DNA of 64,000 nucleotides from Puccinia triticina (GCF_026914185.1 NC_070575.1:2418001-2482000); one strand, 5' to 3'. Positions 33,968-45,440 are shown, counted from the first letter of the stretch. Program-made: numbers and translations. Notes: generated from the sequence alone by a model not told the origin.

Positions 33968-35552
33968 TTATTTGAAGTGAAGTTGCCACTGTGGCAGATG
34001 CTTTTGTTATGGATGGAAAAATTCAAAAAAAATCTGGTTTACATATGTGGTGTTACATTACACCCTCTTTTGATACACACACCCCCTTCAGTTTACATAC
34101 ACAGTTGTACACAACTGCATTTATATAGCTTACATAATACCCTTTTACATGTATCTGTGTGTATATATGCGGCTACATAGCAGCCAGCCAGCCTCAGATG
34201 TGGCTGTGTAGCAACCACAAGCCACTTATTACAGTAACCTAGCAACCACAAGCCACATTAATAAAGCGGTATAGTAACCATGGGGCTGTGCAAGTAACTC
34301 AAGCAGACTATACAGCAATACAGAAAGCTGTGCAGGTCACTTGAGAAGACTCCATAGCAACCAGAGGGCTGTGTAAGCCACACTTGTAACTAGATCACCA
34401 GCTAAATTTGCTCATGTCTACACCGGCACACTGTACATAGCTGTATTCTGCACAGCAGACCAGCCAAAATATCAAATTTTTAAAAGGCACACCAGCCAAA
34501 ACCCCTCATGTACATAGACCACCAGCACAAATGCCTCACATTTTCCTATATAAGGAGGGGGAAAGTTGAATCTAACCTAAGCAATTCTGGATTGAGAGAA
34601 TCCACCATAGATATGCACTTGATGGAGGATCAACCTCAGCTATTGAACCTCCCAATTGGGTCCCTGGCCAACCAAGCGGGCAACACCTTTGTACCTATTT
34701 GGTGGGGACAAATTTTTGGCTTGCCCCCGGGAGTAATGAGTGCCTGCTTGCCAAGGACCTTGGCAAGCAATTTTGCACACACTTGGCAAAGATGGATTCC
34801 CTTCTGCTCGCCCAGAAGGCTTCCTCTTGCCCTTGGATGTGGAAATGAAACCTGCTTGCCAAGGTCTAGGAATTATCTTGGTCAAGCAGATACATGTTAT
34901 ACATACACTTGGGGCTTCTTCCGCTGGCGCCCTGTGTACTCAGCCGGAATGAATATTCTTCCATTGCCCCGGATCACTTGTACCTGCTTGTTGAGGAAGA
35001 TTTCTTGGCAAGCAGGTGCAAGGTGCTTGCGTAGGAGGAATCCTCACAGGCAAGTGGTGATCCGCTTGCCGGGGATGATTCCAAGGAAGATTCCTCCACA
35101 GCAAGCAGTCAAAAGACCCGCTTGCCAGAGAGGCCTCCTCCTTGGCAATATCATTGTACGTTCTTGCAGAGAGCAGCTATGTACGGGGTGTGCCCGCTTG
35201 CCTGATACATACCCGACTGTCTCAGGAAACCTTCTCCTTGGCGGGCAGCCAGCACCACCGGCATGCTGGTGAGGAATCAGGCTTGGTCACTTGGCTCTGA
35301 GGGCCGGTTTCTATGTGTGGGCTCATCCTGGCTTGTTGGCTAGGTACCTTCAAATGTGGTTTTTTCATACCCCTTTTGGCTGTATGGATTTGAATATTGT
35401 TTATTTCCTGTCTAGCAACCAAATTGAGTTGGCATTTCTTAGGCTACATTCAGGTTTGCTAAGGAGGGGCTCTCTCTTTCTTTTCCCCCCATTGAATCAA
35501 ATTGGATCAAATCCACTCCAGGAGATCATTCCCCCTACAAGATTCAAATAAA
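33968..35552. mobile_element. Insert in LINE ORF2, TTATTTGAA ends
   Basis: ORF2 coding breaks between the linker and AELLFAGTS. The intervening 1.6 kb begins TTATTTGAA and ends TTCAAATAA. It contains a LINE 3'-like piece with a TATA cassette (34015-34590) and the GCTTGCC array. No target duplication could be defined, so class and exact edges are uncertain. Confidence 0.45.
34735..35270. repeat. GCTTGCCAAGG motif array
   Basis: About fifteen copies of GCTTGCC or GGCAAGC in both orientations. Two meet at 34743 as the perfect palindrome TGCTTGCCAAGG/CCTTGGCAAGCA. The 254-codon frame across it is a by-product of the repetition. Confidence 0.75.
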
Positions 35553-37021
35553 TTGTCACCCTCAGACTCTCTGCCACATAATAAACTACTAGCTTTATAT
35601 TTTGCAATACACAGTCCATTGTACAGCCACTTGTGAGAAAAATATTCAACTACACTAGACCACTGTCTTCTTGCTTCCAGCCTAGCTGGGGGTGTTGTCA
35701 GTCTTTGTCTTTCAGAGAGGCAGGGGTTTCCCCACACATACTTCTCTAAATTCAGCCATAAGAGGTGCAAACCACTTTTGGAGTCTCACACCACCCTTGT
35801 CCCTCAGCTTTAGGACCCCCACACTGCTCTGTGGTTTGGTGAAATGGAATGCCTGGAAGACCATGGTTGCTGTTGTTCCTGCTAGAAAGCGGCGCCAGTG
35901 TTGCTGTTTCAGTTCGACCACCTTCTCTTTGAACTGGAAGTTCCAATGATTGAAGCAGCGGATGTCTTCTTGTGTTCCTGTTTGCAGCATCAGTTGGCAA
36001 CATTGATTCCAAATTTTGACTAGCGGATCAAGGACATCCTTATCCCACCATTTCTTAACCTTGGCTAGGTTTTCTCAAACTGATCTCCCCTAGTCCATTC
36101 AGGCTGTATGTACCGCAGATGTCAGTGTTGCTTCTAGCAAATCTATTTCTGGAACAGAAACTGAGGTACTTAGCTGGGTCAGTGTGCTGTTTAATGTACT
36201 ATTCTATTTCTCCCTGTCCACCTTGTTCTATGGGGGAGGGATCCTGCGAGTGCCTGTGGATGGAGGGGAGACATCCAAGTATATTAGTATCTTCTGGTGG
36301 TCTGAGCCATGATTAATGGAGCTTTTCAATACTGCCCTGACAATTTTGCTGCCCAGGGAATTTGTCCAAGTCAAGTCAATGATTGTCTTGGTGCCCCGGC
36401 TTGAAACAAAGGTTGGGGAGTCTATGTCAATGTTGAGGCAAAACCCGCTTCTTCTGCACATCTTGATCAGACTGGTTGCATCCAGGTGGCTTTGATGATA
36501 TCCCGCCAGGTTCCAACTTTGACGGTGGAGATTGGAGTCCATCACAATCACACTTGCCACTTTTTGGTTGTTGGAGCTTGCTAGCCAGGCATCCTACTGT
36601 TTAACGCCTTCAAAGATTCAAGATTGGTTGTAGAGGTTGATGAGTTGTAATTTTTGGTTTGGTCCTATGGTAACATCCAGCGCAAGAAGAAATTTGGAGT
36701 TAGTCTGTGCTACATTTATATCTTGAGATTGGAAAGTCCGCCTTATATAAGTCACCACCCAGTGCTTATCCTTAATGTTGATTGGTTGATTTTCCGGGCT
36801 GACAAAAGAGCACCAGCTTTCATGATCCAGGGGCAACAGTGTCAGTGTGTTGATCCAAGGTTCTTGAAGGAGGAGAAAAATGGTTGAGTCATTTCACCGC
36901 TCAACTGTTGTGGCAGTTCAACTGCACAGCTGTGGAGGGAAAATGGTGTTCATTACCACTGGGCACAATTCTAGGGACAATAATAGAAGAATTCATTGGA
37001 GGGGTTAGCGTATGGCCTATA

Positions 37022-38128
37022 TTAATCATGAGGTAAGTGTTTTTCTGATATGAGCCAGTTGCGCTTGATCCCGCACATCTTATCAAAAGGCATGTGCGAA
37101 GACCATACTTCCTTATCTTTCCCGCCCTTGCGGCACAGTACACAAATCTTCCTGCTTCCCTCCTTGGAGGCAGGGCATTCACGAGTCTCATGAGCATCGC
37201 CATAGTGCCTGCACTTGGGAGCTGCACAGCCCCATTTCCCAAAATGTCCCATCAATAAGCACTTGAAACACTGAGGCAGTAGTCTCTTGAACCTTTTGAC
37301 CTGGTGGTGTTCCCAATCTAGCCATGGGCACTGTTGTTTGATCAGATGGTCAGCTATTCCTGAATCTGTGAAGGAAACCACAATTGTTCCTGCCTTCCGC
37401 GGGTTGTTTGGGTCTCTGCTTCTGCCTAGCCATCTGATTTGGTGGATCTTGTCTGCCATAAACGTGTTGTCCAAGGCAATTCTAATCTTGCTTTCAGCCT
37501 TGTCCACGTCAAAACCAATCAGGATTCCATGGGCGAGTATGGAGTAGGTGCTTGGTAATGCCACCAAGTCTGGGTGGAGTTGTTTGCTCCACGTGTGTTT
37601 GTTCTGGTTCAGCCAGGTTTTGTGTTGGCGGTTCTTGAAATAGAAGGATGTGTCGCCTGAAGGTAAGAAACGGACTGCTTTGATCAAAACTTTTTCTCCA
37701 TTAACTGTGGCGTTTAGCCGCTCTAAGATTTCGTTGGTTTTGCGAACAACCTGACCGGCGTCGGCGTCCTTGAGGGGTGCAGCGGCGGTTTTCGCGTGGA
37801 TGATAGATAGGCCCGGTCTGGCCATCAGCATGTCGTTCTTGGTGGGAGGAGGGGCTTGTTTCTTGGGGGCGGTGGCGGTTGTCGACGCATATGACTTGGT
37901 CAGGATCGATGGTTGTCTTGGGAGTTGCCCGGCTTCAATGGTCTGGACGCGACCTCGGAGCTCTTGAAGTTCCTGGACGCTGTTTCTGAGCCTCCGGAGC
38001 TCTTCGATGATGAGCTTGAGTTGCCGTTTTTGTTCCGACTTGTTTTCCACCGTTTGGATCAGTAGCTCCATCGTTTGCGGGTGGACGTTTATTGAGCCGT
38101 CGGGGCTGCGCTTGTTAGGGTCAGCCAC
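37022..38128 (-). CDS. LINE ORF1, CCHC zinc-knuckle RNA-binding protein
   Basis: A 368-residue open frame. Residues about 30-75 form a coiled coil (LKLIIEELRRLRNSVQELQELRGRV). The middle (SFYFKNRQHKTWL, TIVVSFTDSGIADHLI) is the usual ORF1 fold. The C-terminus has three zinc knuckles starting near residue 287: CFKCLLMGHFGKWGC is complete, CRHYGDAHETREC has Tyr for the second Cys (one G-to-A change from Cys), and CVLCRKGG...HMPFDKMC is complete. It would coat LINE RNA. The frame is intact although ORF2 is not. Confidence 0.8.
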   Translation of the reverse strand: MADPNKRSPDGSINVHPQTMELLIQTVENKSEQKRQLKLIIEELRRLRNSVQELQELRGRVQTIEAGQLPRQPSILTKSYASTTATAPKKQAPPPTKNDMLMARPGLSIIHAKTAAAPLKDADAGQVVRKTNEILERLNATVNGEKVLIKAVRFLPSGDTSFYFKNRQHKTWLNQNKHTWSKQLHPDLVALPSTYSILAHGILIGFDVDKAESKIRIALDNTFMADKIHQIRWLGRSRDPNNPRKAGTIVVSFTDSGIADHLIKQQCPWLDWEHHQVKRFKRLLPQCFKCLLMGHFGKWGCAAPKCRHYGDAHETRECPASKEGSRKICVLCRKGGKDKEVWSSHMPFDKMCGIKRNWLISEKHLPHD

Positions 38129-38654
38129 TAAAGACTTGAGGAGAGTCAGAGGCGCTACTTCGGCTTCGGGTCGCGCGGGGGCCTGTGCGGTGTGGTTGGG
38201 GGGGAGCGTTCATGGTGACATCGCCAGACGCGTTCGCTGTACCCGGCGCGTCGCGCACATGGCGGATCAAGCCCGTCAATTGGTGCGTCGAGTCCGGTGA
38301 GATGCCCATGGGGGGGAGGGGGGGAGGGGATCGCCAGGAGGCATTGGGGGAGGGAGAGGTTCTGTCTCAGTGAGAGGTGATTTGTGATTTGGGGAGTGGG
38401 GGGTAGATTTTAGAGACATTTTCGTGGTTGCGGACAGAACTGATTGTTTTCCTACAATTCTCAAAAACCATTTTGACCAGGTAGTTTTTGATGAGCAACG
38501 TATGTATGGACAGCTTGATACATCCTGCTTGATCTGCTAAGAGTCTGTGTTGACATTTCAGTAAGCATTTGAAGACCATAAGAAAGCAATGTTGCATCAA
38601 CAAAAGAAAACAAATCAAGCAAGAGAAAGAAAACAGATCGGTCTGCCAAACAAG

Positions 38655-38725
38655 AACGACAATATAGAGAAGTGAACAGACGAGAACGAACGACAATATA
38701 GAGAAGTGAACGGACGAGAACTGAA
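38655..38725 (+). repeat. Tandem duplication of GACAATATAGAGAAGTGAAC
   Basis: Two adjacent copies of a roughly 32 bp unit. Confidence 0.75.
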
Positions 38726-38907
38726 GGGTGTGGTTAAGCGAGAAGTCGTAGGAAACGGTGCAAGTTTTGAATGCCCTTTCGGTGCTCAACCGAGCCGATC
38801 CAATCACGTGTATAACAAAATTGTCGGTAATTTCCTGGAGTGTATTCAACCTCACGTCCTTCTGCAAGTTGTTCGCGAGGAAAGAGTCCAGTCTTCATAT
38901 GTTTCTG

Positions 38908-41058
38908 TCAAAAAGAATACATGTATGGGAAGGGAGTTAATCTTTCATGAGAGAAGAAGCAGAGACGTACGGGATCAAAATGTAGGCCGGTATGAGCGTC
39001 TGGCAAGCAGTTCTTGAGGGAGATTGAAGTGTCAAGACAGGTATGGAAGAAGGGTGGAGATTGGGGATGGGAAGAGGGGGAGTTTTCCACAGTTGAGCAA
39101 GAGGGGTCTCTGGACGCTGTGGGCACCGGATTGAAGTTCGAAGGAAGAATGTCAGCGGGCCATTGGTAGAAGTCAAGGAAGGACCGCCAGAGAGGGGCGT
39201 CGAGGATCGGGCACGGATAGGCGAACATCTTGGCGGGCTGGTCCTCTGGGAAAGCCGCGGCGATGTTGCGACACAAGCCGTCGAAGCTCCGAGAGATGTC
39301 TCGCGTCTCCTGCGCCGTCACCGTCGGCTCAATTGAGTCCAGCCACACACAGACCTTCAACGCGCCCATCGGAAAGCCTGCGATCCCTTCGCTCGCCCAA
39401 TAATCGAGATACGTCTTCAGACACGCCGTCAGATCTTCCTCGCTTCCCATGCTTCTTGACTCTCCCTTGGGCCCTGTCAAACTGTTTATCTCCGCCTTTA
39501 ATCCTTCGAGCACATCTTCCGTGCTCAAGTTATCTATACCCAGCCAAATCGGCCAAAAAATTCAGTATTCGAAGCTTCCTCCGGCGTTGTAGTATGCAAC
39601 AAGACTGACTTCGATGATCACGCCGCAGAGCCTCGAGGAATTGTTGGCGAACTGCAGGGACACGGGTTTCAGTAAAGACAAGGATTTGATCATAGATTGG
39701 CGGCGCGGGGACATCCTCAACAAGTTCGTCGGGTTCCAAGGTGAGATCCACAGTGGGGGGGCTGATGGGGAGATCGCAATGGCTAGTTTTGATTTTCTTG
39801 CGGTAAGAAAGAGGGGCGGGTAGGAGGGTCAGCGGGATATCGTCTGAGCTCTCAGAGAGGCTCCGGGCTGACTTCCGCGGATTAGCCAACACGCCACTGT
39901 CTTCCTTTTCTTCGGGGTTGGGGAGCTGAGGCGCAAAGGGGAGCTGATGGCCATTGGATAAAATTGCTTCTGCGCCAGAACTTTCAAGAGTGTAGACGAA
40001 TTTCTTTTGAAGGTCGCGCCTCCAGGGCAAGTTCCCGGGGGAGACGATCTGAGAGAGTGCGGGTCTTTCGAAAGCCGACGGATTGTAGGTCATTGGTGCT
40101 GTCTGTTGGGACGGTTTAGCAGCAAGGAAGATGGGCTTAGGAGGGAGTGAGCAGGCTGACGCCGAAGGGCCTTGTGCCATCGTAACCCAGCTGTGTTGTT
40201 TGATGGTAGAGGAGCTACGTTGACTTCCCAAGTTGGTGGTATTAGCTCCCGTACCCCGTTGACTTCCTAAGTTGGTGGCATTAGCTCCCGTACCCGCGCG
40301 CTTTTTCGCAGCAGGTTTGCTACTTTGACCAGCTGGACTGGGCTGGGCGGGGAGACTAGGCTCAAAATAAGTGACCGCCACCTGGACCAAAGGGTCGAGT
40401 AGCAGGGATTGGTTCGAGAGCTCGGGGAAGAGGGGGGCGAGGAGGTGGTGGGTTGCAGCGCGGGCGGCCTCGATAGTCTGAAGGTAAAGAGTGATAGAAT
40501 CGCTTGCTCGAAAAGGGTCGCGAGCAGCCCAGAGGAGAAACTTTTCCCGGGTAATAGGCCATCCTGAGGTCTTTCGGCCTGACGTGGACGTTTTCGATTC
40601 GCGTCCAGAAAAGAAGGTCAAGTATCGTGTGAGCCGCACATACGATGGGTCCTTGTGGTCAACGTATGGTTGAGTCGCAAACAAATCGTCGGATGACCGG
40701 CTTTCCCTAAATGCGGCAAGCGCTTTCTTGCCTTGTCCCCCTGGATGTATATGCAAAAGATAATATTAATAATAAAAATCATAACAAGCATTGATTTCGC
40801 GCACGTTAGCTTGTTGAAACACTTACGGGTGGCTGAACATGCGAGGAGAGTTTCCACTTCGGCATCAGTGACTGGCTCGTATGCAAGACTGCCGGCTGCT
40901 TTTTTCTTTTTTTTCTTCGCAGCCTTTATCGTCGCATTTACTTTCTGCAGCGTGGGCCCGGTTGCTGGAGTTGTCTTCGGTGTTGGATTCTCCGCTGTCG
41001 CAGTTTTCGTGATGGCAGTGGCGGGCGAGTGGGCTGAGGGTGGGTTTTGAGTGGACAT
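38908..41058 (-). pseudogene. Unidentified protein gene with frameshift
   Basis: Minus-strand exon 1 (41058-40827) joins exon 2 (from 40740) across an 86 bp intron in frame. Exon 1 is Thr/Ala/Pro-rich with a Lys run. Exon 2 has a segment (PSYVRLTRYLTFFSG, WPITREKFLLWAARDPF, ITLYLQTIEAARAATHHLL) that recalls the helical core-binding domain of tyrosine recombinases, but no catalytic domain follows. A 39 bp coding duplication (NLGSQRGTGAN) lies at 40208-40300. At about 39545 the frame stops; the next frame continues as LSTEDVLEGLKAEINSL to about 39060. A one-base change in the T6 run at 39553 would connect them, so either a frameshift mutation or an assembly error is likely. Identity unknown. 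It is not obviously part of the neighbouring LINE. Confidence 0.5.
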
Positions 41059-41134
41059 CGTGGCGGGGTCCCTGCCCATAAAAAAATGGCGTGGGAAAGC
41101 CACTCGCATGGAGCCGGGGGCCCCGTGCGAAGCA

Positions 41135-41163
41135 CTGCTGCTGCTGCTGCGGCGGCGGCGGCG
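41135..41163. repeat. CTG/CGG trinucleotide run
   Basis: Five CTG followed by about five CGG units, in the 5' flank of the gene starting at 41058. Confidence 0.9.
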
Positions 41164-41705
41164 CGGCCTACCCGCCAGCTGGCGCGGTCGGAGCACCAGC
41201 CGAGGAGGATTCGGGGCAGACTGTACCAAGCTACGAAGTACCAAGCCGGCGAGGGGGAGTCCTCGTCTTCCCAACGGTACCCTTCCTGCTGAAGACGAAT
41301 CATCATTGGCAGATCGGTGCTCTTACAGATTCTACCTGCCCAGGGATGTGACTTATTCCCGTCCTCGAATTAGAGGCAAAAAAAACAGAAAAAGAAAGAA
41401 AGACACAGGAGAAAGATTGATACACCGATCCAGAAAATCAGAAAGAGAATTGAGGGAATGAAATTTGAAGATCGAAAACGTGTGGAAACAGAGAAATAAA
41501 AGGAAAAGATAAGAGGATAAAAATAGAGCGTAAATAAATGTGCCCGGCTTTTCTGTGTTTGGCTTTAGCATACCGGGCAATCATTGATCACAACATTTTA
41601 TTAGTCATCATAATCATCTCTCTTTGTGGAGGGGGGACGCCGTCCCGCAGGGACCCTCCGAAGAGGTCGCTTCGCTCCCCCGAGGAGGAGGGAGTTAGCT
41701 AAGTT

Positions 41706-43110
41706 AGGGCTAATTGCCAAGTCCGCCGTGCGCTGAGGGAATCCTGAGCCGGGACCCAGTTAGTCGATTCGGAAATGGCCCGGCCCGGCAATTGCGTCCT
41801 CCCGGGCACCACGGCGATAGCTAAGATTGCCATGCAGACTGACCATCAGGCGGCGGGAGCCGGCCGACTTCAGAATCCCAAATCCTAGGGAGTCTGTGCG
41901 AGCCGATATTCTGACGCAGACTGGCCCGCTTTTCCAACCGGAAATTAGTGGCGGGAGTCGGTCCGATTGAGAATCTAGCATTCCGAATCCTCGCCGCCGC
42001 TGCCCATAAAGGGCACCTGTCTTTCCCACTCGGCCTGATTCCTTCATCCCCATCTTGAACCGCATCGCACCGCAACAGCTACTCCAACCCACTCCCCAAA
42101 CAATCCACTCCCCAAAAAACTGACCAAACCCCGCTAGACCGCTAAACTAACTGACCTTCACCCCCATCCAATCCCCCCACCCCAACCCATCCCGCGAATT
42201 TTTGTTTCTGCACGACTTTTTTTGTCTTGTTACAGGATGTCTACCATAGCAATGTACGCAATCGACGATTTCACGGTCTATTTGATGCCCAAGCAGGCAG
42301 CCCCCGCGTGCCCCCCATGCCAATCAAACATCCTTCACTCAGTCTTCGAAGACGATGATGAGGATTACGAAGTGCCAATGTCCCTGCTATCCAAAGTCAA
42401 CCAAGTATTCAAAAAGATCTCCGTCGTTCGCGCTAACCTTCCTAAGGCCGTCTCTCCCAAGTTTCTCTCTCGTTCTCGGCTCCGTTCTCTCACTTTCTCT
42501 CGTCATAGCTCGAAATCTCTTACTACCAGTCCCCGTTCTAGTACTTCAGATTGATCACCTCTTCTTTTGGCAGTCTGTTTCCTCCTGAAAAAATCATCAA
42601 AAGTCCATAAGTCTTTTTCTCTCTTTTTTTCTTCTTCTGCTTGGTCTGTTGCTACCAAGCTCGTCTCTCTCTGGGCTTGTAGTGTTTCATTTTCTCTGCT
42701 TTATCTCTCTCTCTCTTTTTATCTTCTCTCATCTTTAAATTTCTGTGAGTTTTGTAGCTTGATATGTATATGTTTTTTTCTGAGAGGGCGGCAGTTATGC
42801 GATTGGTATCATGATAATTGAACAAGCCACATAGCAGGTTGAGTCGCTGTTCCACGAAGCGGCAAACAAGACCCACATCCCGGCACCACGCTGCCAGAAG
42901 CACAGACCAAGTGACTGATTGGAAAGGCAGCTCCAATGTGCCTTCCCAATCTCTTGTCATCGGACGGGACAGCCATGTCCGCCAGGAGCTCGAACTACCT
43001 GTCCCTCCAGGTAGATTAGCAGTAGCAGGCGGGTGGATCTGCTCAGCCCGGCGGCTCTAACTTGGACGACCTTGCCCGGCAAGAGTGACAAGAGTCCGGC
43101 CAGGCGTGAC
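41706..43110 (+). repeat. Duplicated gene block, copy B
   Basis: Closest relative of 3264-4670, matching through promoter, gene and 3' flank. Beyond 43110 it continues into sequence loosely shared with the downstream flank of copy C. Confidence 0.8.
42237..42554 (+). CDS. Small CPPC-motif protein, copy B
   Basis: 105 residues, differing from copy A at about a dozen positions (for example SAIG versus STIA, FKVYL versus FTVYL, GDEVSM versus DYEVPM). The CPPC, the acidic patch and the Ser/Arg tail are kept. Upstream are the conserved TATA-like box at 42005 and the same pyrimidine-rich leader. A splice-acceptor-like TTACAG precedes the ATG by one base, so a 5'-UTR intron is possible, but no convincing donor was found nearby. 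Confidence 0.65.
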   Translation: MSTIAMYAIDDFTVYLMPKQAAPACPPCQSNILHSVFEDDDEDYEVPMSLLSKVNQVFKKISVVRANLPKAVSPKFLSRSRLRSLTFSRHSSKSLTTSPRSSTSD

Positions 43111-43649
43111 CATGCCCTTGTTGGATCTTCCTTTCCCCTTGGTGTTGTCAGGCATGGGTGTATGAGATGGTAATCTCTCTGTGTATTGCAGACAAATGAG
43201 GGTGGCGAGACGCACACAGCTCCATCCGTGTGAAGAACGTTCGCTCTCGGTCTGGTCAACAATGTCTCGTGGCTTGTCGAGCAAGGTCCCTTTTGCCGAT
43301 GAGGAAGGTCGAGTATCAACTAGGACTTTGTTCTTGACCGACAAAAGCCATGTGCAGGCTGCTGTATTCACGCGCCGGTCGCGGGCCCCGCCCATCGGCC
43401 AGACTTCTTTCCCGAATCCCGACGTCCTTGGTCAGTCCACTGTTGTCATCAATACTGACCAGCCACAGACCGGTGCAAGGAGAAGCCTGCGGGCGAATGA
43501 TCACAGTGTGCACATTGGCCTGGTGGAGCCTGCGTGCGAATGATCATCGGGTGCACATTCGAGCGCAAATGGTGGCAGTACCTCTCGGACCGACCCGTCC
43601 GGTGCATTCTGATTGATTCGGAAGCGGACCGGTAATACGTGACAAATCG

Positions 43650-45100
43650 ATGCTGAAGGCCTATGATGAGTGGATTCGGAAGCGGCCCGGGCCGGCATAT
43701 CTGGTGGGCGATAGCGGAGACCTCGATGCACACTGACCCTCAGGCAGCGCGACGCGGCCCGAGTCACAATCCCGGCTCTTAGTGAGCCTGTGCTAGCCCA
43801 GATTGTGACACCGACCGGCTCACTTTTCTGACCGGAAAGTGGCGGCAGCCGGTCCGATTGCCAATCTGACATCCCGAATCCTTGCCGCCGCTTCGCATAA
43901 AGGGCGCCTGTTTCCCCCACTCGCCCTTGCTCCTTCATCCCATCCTTCACCACAACAGCTGCACCCCATCCCTCCAACCCACCCCCAAACAATCCACTCC
44001 CCAAAAAACTGACCAAACCCCGCTAGACCGTTGGACTAACTGACCTTCACCCCCACCAAATCCCCCCGCCCTAACCCCCCGCTTCCGCACTCTTCGCCGC
44101 TTTTTTGTGTTGTTATAGGATGTCTACCATAGGAATGTACGCAATCAACGATTTTTCGGTCTATCTGATGCCCAAGCAGGCAGCCCCCGCGTGCCCCCCA
44201 TGCCAATCGAACGTGCTCAAGTCGGTCTTCGAAGACGACGAGGAGGATGTCAAGATTGAGCGGGCGATGTCCCTGCGCGCCAAAGTGACTCAAGCATTCA
44301 CAAAAATCTCCTTCATTCGTGCTAAACCTCCTAAGGCTGCCTCTCTTTCTCACTCTGGGCTTCGTTATCTCACTTTCTCTCGCCGAAGCTCGAAATCTCT
44401 TCCTACCAGTCCTTGCTCTAGTACCTCGGATTGATCACTTCTTCTTTTTCTCGCAATCTGTTAACCCAAACCAAAACAAACAAAAGTCTATAAGTCTGTC
44501 TGTTTCTCTTTTTCGTCTTGTGCTTGGGATGTGGCTATCGATTTCCTTCTCCTGTGTTTGTGTAGTGCATCCTTTCCTCATTCTCTTCTTTCTCTACTCT
44601 CTCTATTTTCATATCTGTTGTAGTCCTCTATCTCTTTTTTGTCTCCATCTCTTTTCCTCTTCTTTATTTTCTCCATCTCTTTGTGTTCTTTTCTCATTCT
44701 CCAATTTCCCCAAGCTGCAAAGCTTGTTTCTTTTGAAAGAGTTTATTTATTGTGAGTGATCCGCGACTCCCCCTGTCCAAGATCATGAACTGGGAGGCCG
44801 CGCCGCTGTTCCCCAAAGCGGCAAACAGACCTTGCCACTGGCGCCGGCCAGCACCTCCAAGTCCGACCACGCAGTCAAAGAAACTAACTGACAGAAGGGA
44901 TGGGTTGGAAAGGCTGCCCCATTTGCCTTTCCGACCCGTTGGTGACGGACGACCCTGTCCGCCCAGATAACTCGCCTGTCCCTGCGGCCGGCATGCGGGA
45001 GCATCTGCTCCCCCCTCAGGCTGCGTGTTCTTTTGTATGCAGACGCCCTTTTGTCGGACAAGAGGGCATCACCAAGACTGGACCTTTCTCTCCGGTCGAT
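43650..45100 (+). repeat. Duplicated gene block, copy C
   Basis: More diverged copy, 1883 bp downstream of copy B measured start codon to start codon, so B and C are a tandem duplication. Shared 3' features include a segment with CGACAGAAGCCACGTG, equivalent to CGACAAAAGCCATGTG after copy B. Confidence 0.7.
44120..44434 (+). CDS. Small CPPC-motif protein, copy C
   Basis: 104 residues. N-terminus through CPPCQSNVL is nearly identical to copies A and B; the acidic segment differs in sequence and length (EEDVKIERAMS), and one serine-rich stretch is shorter. All indels keep the frame. Divergence is higher in the tail than in the N-terminal 33 residues, so the N-terminal part is probably the functional core. 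TATA-like CATAAAGG lies at 43896. Confidence 0.65.
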   Translation: MSTIGMYAINDFSVYLMPKQAAPACPPCQSNVLKSVFEDDEEDVKIERAMSLRAKVTQAFTKISFIRAKPPKAASLSHSGLRYLTFSRRSSKSLPTSPCSSTSD

Positions 45101-45440
45101 GCTCTCAGAGGTGAGTGCAGGCCAGCCAGTGTCCTCTCTGGGCAATGAAGACGAATGATCAGCGCCCGCAAACAACTATTTGTCGGGGGAATCTAGCCAA
45201 GAGCTGCCTGTTACTTATGGAGAGGTTGCTTTCAATGGCCGACGCGGCCGGCTCGTTTCACGACCGACAGAAGCCACGTGTAAGCTGGGTGCTGGATTCC
45301 TCCGCCGGCCCCGGTCATCAGTCCTGCCACCGACCATGCCGCCCGCGCTCATCGCAAGATCTCTTTGCCATCGTTGAGATGTATCACCCTCGAACCGGCT
45401 CTCTATCCAATCAGATAATGCACCTTGGTTTCAAAAAATT

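Larger units (their letters stand above)
31830..36920 (-). pseudogene. LINE ORF2: endonuclease, reverse transcriptase, RNase H
   Basis: Endonuclease pieces at 36836-36228 show MDSNLHRQSWN, TIIDLTW and SDHQK. The linker at 35990-35710 shows HWRRFLAG, AFHFTKPQSS and LRDKGGV. Reverse transcriptase (33960-32491) shows AELLFAGTS, FLDVKLAYPLV, LHQGSPVSVILYIIY, and a catalytic box reading GFIDNVV rather than FADD. RNase H (about 32130-31830) shows LLDSQAAINRL, WWYPRHFRVQGNKEAD. Stops, frame changes and the insert make it non-functional. Confidence 0.8.
30833..38360 (-). mobile_element. Tad1-like LINE, degraded, with an insert
   Basis: On the minus strand: 5' region (38360-38130), ORF1 with CCHC knuckles, ORF2 with apurinic endonuclease, linker, reverse transcriptase and RNase H, then a long 3' region rich in TGCAG and TGTA. 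ORF2 is split by an insert at about 33968-35552. A separate 3' end on the plus strand lies at 49655-50560, and 3'-like pieces lie at 34015-34590 and 47700-48320. Ends are approximate. Confidence 0.8.

Noticed and set aside
34508..35272. A 254-codon plus-strand frame
   Set aside because: It spans the GCTTGCC palindromic array and is composed of the repeated motif; no protein-like features.
41058..41270. Extending the unknown gene upstream to an ATG at 41274
   Set aside because: The added residues are Arg/Ser-rich and come from the CTG/CGG run; the start at 41058 gives a normal N-terminus.
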